Positions 9,279 through 15,862 of a stretch of 15,862 nucleotides of DNA are shown here, piece after piece. Position 1 is the stretch's first letter. The number at the start of each line of letters is the position of its first letter. Where the stretch lies: positions 22,455 to 38,316 of the forward strand of contig MU633614.1 of the NCBI GenBank assembly GCA_026770595.1, in the 5' to 3' direction. Below the pieces are notes generated by a model. It made no database searches. It was not told the origin of the DNA and worked only from the letters and a program-made list of their open reading frames with translations. The position numbers and the translations under genes are program-made. Source of the stretch: Ochromonadaceae sp. CCMP2298 (lineage: Eukaryota > Sar > Synurophyceae > Ochromonadales > Ochromonadaceae).

Positions 9279-10574
9279 ATGAAGTATCTCGCCGTCTCTT
9301 CCACCTTCGCCCTGCTGTGCGCAACGGCAGCAATACTGCACTCAGCGGTCGCAGATACCAATGGCACCTACCCCCAACCGATCGATTTAGGCGCTGCTAC
9401 ATCTTACGCCGTGCTCGCTGCGACCACCGTGACCTCCACTGGTGTTGTCGGCACAGTCGTCGACGGAAACCTCGGCGTCTACCCCGGCTCAGCGGTCGAG
9501 GGCTTCCCTCCTGCCAAAGTCAATGGCGCGATCGACACAGCAAATGGTGCTTCTGGGGCTGCCCAGGGCTCCCTCACTAGTGCCTACAACACGCTAGCCG
9601 GTCTGGCGGCAGACGCAGATCTCACAAGCTCCGACCTCGGGGGCAGGTACGCATCCCCCTCTACCCCTCTACGCCATACCGGTACCCTAAACCCTCTGCC
9701 CCTCTACCCCCTCTGACTCAGGACTCTCCCCCCCGGCGTGTAGAAGTTCACCAGCGCCGCCGCTATGAACGGCATGCTCACCCTGGACGCGCTGGGCGAC
9801 GCCAACTCCACCTGGGTCTTCCAGATCTCCTCCAGTCTGCTGATCGCCCTCGGCAGCTCTATCATCTTCAAGGACACCGTGGGAAACCCCGACTACGTAT
9901 ATTTCCAGGTGGCGAGCTCCATCACCACCGAGAAGAACGTCGCAATGCAGGGCAACTTCCTGGCCTTCCAGTCCATCTCCATGGGCAACGGGGCAACCGT
10001 CACGGGCAGGCTGCTCGCCATGAGGGCTGCCGTAACCCTGGACCTCAACACAGTCACCGGACCTGCCTACCAGACTCCCACTGCGGAGCCCACCACTGCC
10101 CCATCTGCCCCCAGCGTCGCGCCCACGACTGCCCCCACGTTTGTCCCCACGAATACCCCTACCCCAGCACCCAGCACCGCCCCTACCCCAGCACCCACCT
10201 TCACCCCTACGACTTCCCCCACGAATGCACCCAGCTTCACCCCCACTACTGCCCCGTCTGACCCAAGCTTCGCTCCCACCCAAGCACCCACCTTTTCTCC
10301 CTCTGTTGCTCCCACCCTCGCCCCCACAACTGCCCCCTCGCCGGCCCCTAGCTTCGCCCCCTTTGTTGCCCCAACTTCTGCGCCCACTCTGGCTTCTAAC
10401 GGATCTAGCCCCAGCGTTGCACTGAGCGACGGTGCGATTGCTGGGATCGCTGTGGGCGGGGCGGTAGCGGTCGCAGCCGTGGTCGCGGCAGTAGCGTTTT
10501 TCACGGGCTCGGGCGCGGGGGCTGTTGGGGGGGGGGCCGTGCCATTGGCTACGTTGGGTGTTAGTGCAGTGTAG
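9279..10574 (+). pseudogene. Membrane-tethered ice-binding protein (DUF3494) with an in-frame TAG
   Basis: DUF3494 proteins bind ice crystals, usually outside the cell. Exon 1 is 9279-9646 and begins with a signal peptide (MKYLAVSS..., about 25 residues). Exon 2 starts at 9722 after a pyrimidine-rich acceptor and ends with TAG at 10572-10574, for 407 codons. The fold is clear: DLGAATSYAVLAATTVT, GNLGVYPG, LAGLAAD, then TLTLDALGD-like, WVFQISSSL, YFQVASS, GNFLAFQSISM, ATVTGRLLAM and AVTLDLNTV. Residues about 242-346 are a Pro/Thr/Ala stalk and 361-383 a single membrane segment with a short tail. The junction 9646/9722 gives RTLPPGV-stop-KF: TAG (9741-9743) stands at codon 130, where the family has Tyr. 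A second acceptor after 9754 would remove 11 codons including TAG, in frame. The gene is therefore broken, rescued by splicing, or carries an assembly error. The ATG at 9243 is in frame, but 9279 gives the better signal peptide. Confidence 0.85.
10077..10391 (+). repeat. Pro/Thr-rich stalk repeat of the ice-binding gene
   Basis: Degenerate 12-base units code for APTxxPT/TAPS-type four-residue steps, about 100 residues in all. Such stalks are frequent in secreted and surface proteins of heterokont algae; here it separates the ice-binding fold from the membrane segment. The antisense strand is also open, which is an effect of the repeat. Confidence 0.85.
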
Positions 10575-10907
10575 GGTGTAGATCCTGGAGGATGTTCGTC
10601 CGTAGGACTAGTGCCTTGCTATAGACTATAGACGGAATACTGGTCCCGGTGCTAACATGTATGGTATGATTTCCACAGCACGTGCTACAAGTTTGATACA
10701 GTATCGCATGTGGTGGCAGGCGGACAATTATTCACTGCGAAGCCGAGACTTTTCTCAAGTATTCGCAGGCACTATTCTATGCAATAGTCGACCGTGACCT
10801 GTAAATTGGTTAAGGAAGAAACATACTGTTTAATCGACAATTAAGGTCTATCCACGAAAAGTGAGTCTCGGTGCAGTGACACTGCACTGCTGCCCCCAAG
10901 GCCCCCC
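10575..10907. other. Convergent 3' intergenic region
   Basis: This stretch lies between the ice-binding stop and the B9D1 stop. I see no gene. A perfect hairpin, GTGCAGT-gac-ACTGCAC, lies at 10871-10887, just past the B9D1 end. No AATAAA is evident for either gene. Confidence 0.5.
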
Positions 10908-11548
10908 TCAGTGCGTGGGAGCGCTGTAGCCAAAGTTTTGCATTCCTAGAGAAGTGAGAAGTACGAATGAAGTGTTAGTGTCAGTGTGGTCAGTGCGAGC
11001 TTTTGGGTGTTAAGGCAGAGGCAGGTGCAAGTCTCTGGTGCGAACCGCGTACCTTTCGTGACCACGTTCAAACTCAGCGTAGTTTTGCCCGACCTCCGCA
11101 CGCGACTCACTTCACGACCCTCGCTCTGACAGACAAACTTGGAGTCGAAGAACTCCGGGGGGTTGCCCATGATCCACGCGAAGGCTTCGTTGAGATAGGA
11201 GGTAGCCAGGGGCACAAACATGTCGACCTCTATCAGATGCTGTCCGGAAGACATAGGCACCAGGGCGGAGCCATAGCCCCGTATGACGTCACGACCCAGA
11301 AAGTCTATACCGTACACACTTATTGCTATTCTCGGCCAGCCGAAGACGTTGGTTGCGTTGAAGGACACATCCACCGGGAAGTTCCAAATGATCTGCTCCT
11401 CCGATTGCGAGAGATTCTTGCAAGCTGTTTGAGATAAGCCATTGTCCAGCCCAGATTGAATAGTCCAGTCGTTTCCGTAGTGGAATGTGTACCGGCAGTA
11501 TAAATAGTCCACAGGTCCAAACTCGCCACAAACGATCTGGCCCGTGCA
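10908..11548 (-). CDS. B9D1: B9 domain protein 1, ciliary transition zone
   Basis: B9D1 is a subunit of the transition-zone (MKS/B9) complex that gates entry of membrane proteins into cilia. Exon 11548-11053 carries the whole B9 domain with landmarks in order: TGQIVCGEF, DYLYCRYTFHYGNDW, IIWNFPVDVSF, FGWPRIAISVYG, DVIRGYGSA, MFVP, FAWIMGNPPEF, EGREVSRVR and LNVVTKG. A donor at 11052 and an acceptor at 10946 join it to a 38-base last exon reading GMQNFGYSAPTH, with TGA at 10910-10908; this resembles the usual end after VVTK. The 177 residues given here compare with about 204 in human. The first few residues sit in an upstream exon: the acceptor (TTTTTTGTGCAG) precedes the Cys codon at 11548. 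The best candidate is given separately. The protein implies a flagellated stage. Confidence 0.92.
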
Positions 11549-11582
11549 CTGCACAAAAAATGAATTGTTATCAACTCCCGAC

Positions 11583-11663
11583 CTGTTCCAAGATGATCGC
11601 CAGCGTCGAGAGAGAGGGAGATATTTCTATAAGTACAGGTAAAGATCTGACAGGCCCAGACAT
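11583..11663 (-). CDS. Candidate first exon of B9D1 (uncertain)
   Basis: An ATG at 11663-11661 opens 27 codons ending LAIILEQ at 11583, followed by GTCGGG. Joining to 11548 keeps frame and supplies a hydrophobic strand where B9D1 has one just before its GQ. The implied intron is only 34 bases, much shorter than the others here, so a different upstream exon is possible. Confidence 0.3.
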
Positions 11664-11781
11664 ATAGGTTGTGGGAGTCGGCTTACATGATAGATGAAGC
11701 GGCAGACGGATTTGCCGACTGCACGTCGCCCGCGGGACTGATACGCTTCGCACTTGATCGATTGGGGGAAGGCAACGAACC

Positions 11782-11942
11782 TTGGCGGATGAGTTCGGAC
11801 AGGCCACGGCGGGCTTTGACACTGTCACCGAAGGAACTCTTGACGAAGAAGTGAAGAGGCTTTGTTCGATTCGACAAGGACAGTTCCAAGCAGCATGCAT
11901 GAGTTCTCTGTGATGGCGTTTGAAATATGGACGAACTGTTAG
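11782..11942 (+). pseudogene. Broken coding-like fragment, helical
   Basis: On the + strand, from 11782, the frame reads LADEFGQATAGFDTVTEGTL then EEVKRL and RQGQFQAA, to TGA at 11911. A one-base shift at about 11893 continues as MHEFSVMAFEIWTNC to TAG at 11940. The amphipathic helical pattern looks protein-like and vaguely resembles the end of a sorting-nexin BAR domain, but I cannot name the family. There is no start, and stops lie upstream in frame. It is most likely a remnant; it may belong with the fragment at 12082. Confidence 0.35.
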
Positions 11943-12081
11943 GGGGCCGTTACACAGTCATTTTTTTGTCGTTTTCCGCCCAAAAAAGAGCAAAAAGTGG
12001 AGGTTTTTTCCTTTTTTGCAATTGGTTTTTACACGTAGTTTTTGACGCAGCTAGCTGGATCAACCATAAATCATTTTCAAG

Positions 12082-12273
12082 GTGACCGCCAACGGCTTCA
12101 AGTGGGTCACCAACAAGGCCAAGATGCAGACCAGGCTGCTGGATGACGCGACCAAGCTGACCTAGGCGGGGCGGCGCAAGATCGAGCACCAGCTGAACAT
12201 CATGACAGTGTGGATCCACAGCCACGCAGATGCAGGTGGCGCAACGCTGGAGGGGGCAGACGCTGAGCTGTAG
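12082..12273 (+). pseudogene. Orphan exon-like fragment with internal TAG
   Basis: After a TTTTCAAG acceptor-like site, 64 codons read in one frame with strong G/C at third positions, unlike the AT-rich flanks: VTANGFKWVTNKAKMQ, RLLDDATKLT, TAG at 12163, then AGRRKIEHQLNIMTVWIHSH to TAG at 12271. The codon bias suggests a once-functional exon. I do not recognise it. The opposite strand is also open but has less natural composition. Confidence 0.4.
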
Positions 12274-12320
12274 TCTACAGTATGCAGTATGCACTATGCA
12301 ATCTGCAGTCTGCAGTCTGC
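12272..12320. repeat. Seven degenerate heptamers AGTMTGC-like
   Basis: AGTCTAC, AGTATGC, AGTATGC, ACTATGC, AATCTGC, AGTCTGC and AGTCTGC follow each other without gaps, starting at the TAG that ends the 12082 fragment. The period of seven is the same as in the intronic array at 5797. Confidence 0.75.
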
Positions 12321-12451
12321 TCATGTAACGTACCAGTCGCTTTTGTGCTCGACCACTGGCCGGCGCGCTGCGTGTTGGGGCGTGGGGAAAGCGGGACTTG
12401 TTGCAGCTGCGATCTACACACTTTATTCCAGGCGTAACAAAGTAAAACATT

Positions 12452-12457
12452 TTTATT
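12452..12457 (-). promoter_or_regulatory. Polyadenylation signal of the small two-exon gene
   Basis: On the minus strand AATAAA lies 80 bases past the stop at 12537; a second AATAAA is at 12427-12422. Both fit the 3' end of the 94-residue gene and support its strand. Confidence 0.55.
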
Positions 12458-12536
12458 GTCTACTAGTATAAAAATGCAATGTAGAAGTGAAGCTATCGAT
12501 GGTGAATGGCTGCGGGGGTGGGCAGGGAGGGGCTCC

Positions 12537-12912
12537 TCACTTAGGGTGCCATATAAACCGGATTCCCCCAAAACCTTCCTGACTTTTCCACCTAACCGCG
12601 AATCCACACCTCCAGACCTGGGCCTCGTTACTGTCATAATATTGGACCAGGTCACACTCAATGAGGTCAATTCTAGACGCAGTATTATTATCCAAATGGG
12701 TTTGGGAATAATTTTCACAAAAACCATTGCCGTTTGCATTATGGAAAGTGTCCGAAAAACTGAAGATTGCAAGTAAAAAAAGTTTTTCGGAACTCAAACT
12801 TCAGGAAGGATGCTCAGCTTGCTGAGCCGAGGGCTGGTTATGGTTCTTACTTTTTGGTGATCGTGCTCCTCATTGTCGCCTTGTTTGGTTGAGTAGCAGT
12901 GAGGGCCGACAT
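12537..12912 (-). CDS. Unknown small protein, two exons, 94 residues
   Basis: Exon 1 is 12912-12851 (ATG TCG GCC...), with an in-frame TAA 15 bases upstream of the ATG; a second in-frame ATG is at 12873. The donor is GTAAGAACC and the acceptor CTTGCAATCTTCAG (intron 12850-12760, 91 bases). Exon 2 is 12759-12537, ending TGA. The leftover AA and first T make an Asn codon, and frame is kept over 95 codons. The protein begins MSALTATQPNKATMRSTITK and ends with an aromatic stretch, WRCGFAVRWKSQEGFGGIRF then IWHPK. It has no signal peptide and no membrane segment. I do not recognise the family. Codon use is more AT-rich than in the neighbours. The gene is divergent from the sulfotransferase, about 130 bases apart, and has AATAAA after the stop. 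It could also be the tail of a longer gene. Confidence 0.5.
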
Positions 12913-12954
12913 ATCCGCTCTTTCTGTACATTAGCGCGAGAAGCGAAGAAGCGA

Positions 12955-13013
12955 ACACAGCAGAGCAGCACAGCAGCACAGCAGCACAGCAGCACAGCAG
13001 CAGCAGAGCAGCC
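12955..13013. repeat. CAGCACAG octamer array between divergent genes
   Basis: Four perfect copies of CAGCACAG (12966-12997) are followed by CAGCAGCAG. The array sits in the 131 bases between the starts of the small unknown gene (-) and the sulfotransferase (+), so it lies in a shared promoter or 5' leader. Confidence 0.85.
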
Positions 13014-13043
13014 CGACGTTTGTTTCACAGATTGGTCTATCAA

Positions 13044-14052
13044 ATGGGCTGCGCGATGTTGCTGGTTCTCCTCTTTCTTTCCCTCGCTTCCTCCTCCTCG
13101 GCGGTGCCTTTGCCACAAGGGTTTCTGAACCGCACTGCCGTCTCGATGTTTCCAGATGAGGCACGCGCACACATTAACCAGATCGTAGCGGATTTCTTGA
13201 TCAACGCGAGGGAGGAAGCGAGGACGCCGTAACTCAGACGCTCCGCAACGACGCCATTTATCTTCTTCCATCAGCGGAAGGCCGCCGGCTCCTCCCTGAG
13301 AACCACACTCCATGAAGCAGCAGATAGGATGAAGGTATCGCATTATATCCCGTGCTTCGATCGTGTGGGCTGTGATACGTAGACTCTTCCGCTGGATTCT
13401 TGCTTCTCTGTGAATGGTGGTCATTTCTCGTGGTCAGAGACGTGGAAGCTCGCGAGACATAACAAGCTCGCCGGGATGCAAACAAAGCCGACACAACTTC
13501 ACCTGTTTGACCAATTTCCGCGAACCTGTGTCTCGGCTCATCAGCTACTTTCAGTTCTACTACCCAGAGACGTTCAGAGCGCGCTGCTTCTCAAATCTGA
13601 CGGCGGTGGAGCTGCGCACTTTTCTAGTGGATGACGTGGACGCATACGGGTTCTCGGCACTCAACGAGCCCTTCCGCATCCTCTCCGGCGTGACCGATGA
13701 AGACCTGCTCGAGCGGGCGGGGTTCGTGGAATTGGAGGGGGGGGTGTTCACACCGACACTCCTGAGAAATACGCTGAGGAACGCTGCGCGCTGCACCAAC
13801 ATCCTCTTGGAGGTGGATCGCGACACCACGTCCCAGATGTTGCAGACCAGGCTGCCCGACCTCTACGACGCAGACGCCTTCAAGGAAAGGCATGAAAATG
13901 AATTCAAGAGCGAGTGCGACCCGCCCCGCGCTGACCAGGTGGCGATGCTGGAGAGCGTGTCTGCCCTGGAGGGGGTGGAGTACCACGCGGTGCACGAGTT
14001 CGTCACCAACACCTTCGGCATCCCAGAAAACACTAGACGCCGGCATACTTGA
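13044..14052 (+). pseudogene. Secreted or Golgi sulfotransferase-like gene, disrupted
   Basis: Carbohydrate sulfotransferases move sulfate from PAPS to sugars, typically in the Golgi lumen. The N-terminus MGCAMLLVLLFLSLASSSS is a signal peptide or anchor. The PAPS 5'-phosphosulfate loop is FFHQRKAAGSSLR at 13263-13301, and the 3'-phosphate motif NFREPVSRLISYF lies at about 13513-13551. NGGHFSW lies between them. The C-terminal 170 residues are an open helical domain ending with TGA at 14050-14052. Three breaks are seen: TAA at 13230-13232, TAG at 13380-13382 (after GCDT), and a shift from the first frame to the +1 frame between about 13425 and 13498 (one extra base, possibly in an A-rich stretch). 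A 48-base in-frame GT-AG segment (13335-13382) could remove the TAG but would also remove sequence that looks conserved (HYIPCFDRVGCDT). It is probably a pseudogene; sequencing error is the alternative. Confidence 0.75.
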
Positions 14053-14300
14053 AGTAAACAGTGAATAGATTTAAAAAGCAACAAAAAAGAGCCTGCGTCT
14101 TATTTTGATCTTATCGGTGTGCTTCTGTGCAACACAGCGACTGTAGGGAATCAGCAGTTCTGAGCAATAAGCTAAACAGAGTAGTGTCATATAATGTGTA
14201 CAGTAGAGTAGAACAGCAACGGAAATTTGAGAGGCCCGGACTGGGAGGCGGAGAGACGGAGAGACGGAGGGAGAAGTAAGGGGGGGAGGGGGGCACGTCG

Positions 14301-15479
14301 CTACTTGTAGTACTTGTCTCGCACCGCCTCCATGTCTGCCGCAGCTCGAAATATCAGGGCATTATCTATACTCTCCTTGTCCTTGCTCACTGTCACGCGC
14401 CCTGACCGAAGCTGCCCCACCAACACAGAGAAACGGGCACCACTCCCCGTGCGCACCACCATTTCTCGGTGGCTCAATGCAGTGAGTATTCCGGAAATGT
14501 TCTCTTGCGACAGCACGCTGAAAACGACCACCATGTCCCCCATTGCGTATGTCTCATCTCCCACGTAGAGCTCCGCCAGGTCCCCGCTGAGACGGACCTG
14601 CTCGCTGCGCTGCTCATCCTGTGGGACAGAGAGGGCGCGTGGGACGTTAAAAAGACGAATGGGCACGAAAGGGCCGATCTCATGATATATCGGATGAAGG
14701 GGTTCAAGTGGAGAGTTACCGGTTTGGAATTCTCGAAAGCAGCTACACGTGAGTGCAGATCTCGCACTATCTCGAGGAAGTCTGCGCGCATACTGTGCTC
14801 CGGCAGAGCGTAGTCCAGTCCTTCGGTTGTAAAGCTTGAAGGTTTTTTCTTCGCATTTCCGGCGCTGTTGCTGTTCGTTACCTCTCCCTTACTCTTAGCG
14901 GCGCCAGTGCTCTCGTCGTCTGCCAGGGCAGTGGATCGCGTGGAACGCCCACCCGCCCCACCAGCCAGAGCACCCAACGAGGTAGAGGAGACTGCATCCT
15001 CGTCCGACTTTACCAATTTCTGCTTTATCAACTCTGCTTGGATAAGCTGCTGCCTCTTCCTCTCACTCGTAAGCTCCGCTGTGAGGTCGCTCTGGAGCTC
15101 GGCGTACGCCCTCTGCGGAACATGCACGTTGATGGTGAAGTCTATCAGTTTTAATTTTGAACCAAAAACTATAATGCACACGTACCTTAAAGAGCGCAGC
15201 TGCGTCTTCAACTTCGTATTCGTACAGGGCGTTTATGTTCTTGATCTGCATCTTGCGGTGTCTGTCAGCGGCCTCAACCTTCCGCTCATTGGCCCGTTGC
15301 AGCGATTCCAAACTTAATACCAAGGAGGGGTGCGTTCCATCCTTAATTGTCTGCATCTCACGGGTAATATCACTATCAATGGTCAGAGCTACATGATCGT
15401 CCACCGCAGGGTAGGGATCCTCCTGCTGCTCATCCTGGACGCCATTGGTCTTCCTCTTTGATCCTGATAGCCTGCTCAT
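14301..15479 (-). CDS. SDS3/SUDS3-type subunit of the Sin3 histone deacetylase complex
   Basis: SDS3 proteins dimerise through a coiled coil and hold the HDAC in the nuclear Sin3 corepressor complex. Exons are 15479-15186, 15112-14720 and 14618-14301. All junctions are phase 0 with GT-AG introns of 73 and 101 bases, and the stop is TAG at 14303-14301. The protein is 334 residues, close to SUDS3 (328). Residues about 38-125 are a long charged coiled coil, starting REMQTIKDGTHPSL and passing through YEYEVEDAAALFK to AELTSERKRQQL. Residues about 135-185 are Ser/Thr/Gly-rich and probably disordered. LDYALPEHSMRADFLEIVRDL-like sequence corresponds to the family's Sin3-interaction segment. The C-terminal domain (LAELYVGDETYAMGDMVVVF, then GARFSVLVGQLRSGRVTVSK) matches the family's end domain. 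A BRMS1-like member of the same family is the alternative, but the end domain favours SDS3. Confidence 0.85.
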
Positions 15480-15862
15480 GATTGGGTAAGATTTATCCCC
15501 TTCAACACCTGCTGATCGACACCGCCGGGTGCAGTTAGTGGCGCCACGGGATGCTCTGACGCAACCCCCAACAGCAGGGCTTTGCTGCTTTGAAGGATTT
15601 TCTAAAAAAATTACTCCATGCGTATAAACTCACCTTTTCACCCCTTTTCGGGCATTTTGCCTTCTTTTTATCCTAAAAAACTTTTTTTTTACCCCCTCCC
15701 AATTTTAGCCCATTTAAAAAGAACCTTTTTCGCCTCCGTAAAACTTGTTTTTTTAATTTGAAAGGTGATTTATCTATCATTTAGGGGAAAACGGGACATT
15801 GAATTCCTAAAAGTTGCACGTGTTGATAAACACGGCATGCCACTACGCACTTGTTGTAAAGT
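15480..15862. other. Upstream region of the SDS3-like gene
   Basis: These 383 bases show no supported exon. From 15600 on the sequence is rich in T and A runs, as expected for a promoter or a 5' leader intron. A CTCACC at about 15630 could be a minus-strand donor, but I cannot pair it with confidence. Confidence 0.4.

Noticed and set aside
8834-9367. 177-codon minus-strand frame opposite the ice-binding start
   Set aside because: It overlaps a real signal peptide on the other strand, is Phe-rich from A/T runs, contains a 22-base duplication and resembles no family.
10067-10504. 145-codon Gly/Val-rich minus-strand frame
   Set aside because: It is the mirror of the Pro/Thr stalk repeat; the periodicity keeps the opposite strand open.
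11003-11437. 144-codon + frame across B9D1
   Set aside because: It is antisense to a clearly conserved B9 domain.
14868-15317. 149-codon + frame across the SDS3-like gene
   Set aside because: It is antisense to exons with family motifs and runs through an intron of that gene.

Overview
The window is nuclear DNA from a eukaryote. Genes are cut by short GT-AG introns (about 75-294 bases), there are AATAAA polyadenylation signals, and the recognisable products are eukaryotic. A B9D1-type transition-zone protein implies a cilium or flagellum at some life stage. An ice-binding (DUF3494) protein on a Pro/Thr 'APTxxPT' stalk, a secreted sulfotransferase-like gene and a sterol C-14 reductase together suggest a heterokont (stramenopile) alga. 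That placement is inference; no rRNA or organelle sequence is present to settle it.

Layout. Bases 2-4888 (+) are a very long single-exon IQ-motif protein of unknown function, open at the left edge. Bases 5405-8384 (-) are an eight-exon sterol C-14 reductase / lamin-B-receptor family gene, 598-600 residues, whose introns are filled with different simple repeats. Bases 8385-9278 hold no clear gene but contain a 145-base fold-back element. Bases 9279-10574 (+) are a membrane-tethered ice-binding protein with one in-frame TAG exactly where the family has the Tyr of PGVY. Bases 10908-11548 (-) are B9D1 with an uncertain first exon. Bases 11680-12273 carry broken coding-like fragments on the + strand. 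Bases 12537-12912 (-) are a two-exon gene for an unknown 94-residue protein. Bases 13044-14052 (+) are a sulfotransferase-like gene with two stops and a frameshift. Bases 14301-15479 (-) are a three-exon SDS3/SUDS3 subunit of the Sin3 histone deacetylase complex.

The genes do not form a pathway and transcription directions are mixed, as expected of a eukaryotic chromosome. The most notable pattern is decay on the right half. The ice-binding gene, the sulfotransferase and the fragment at 12082 all carry in-frame TAG codons, while the IQ, sterol reductase, B9D1 and SDS3 genes are intact. In the ice-binding gene an alternative acceptor 33 bases downstream would splice the stop out in frame. No CRISPR, tRNA, rRNA or complete autonomous transposon was seen.
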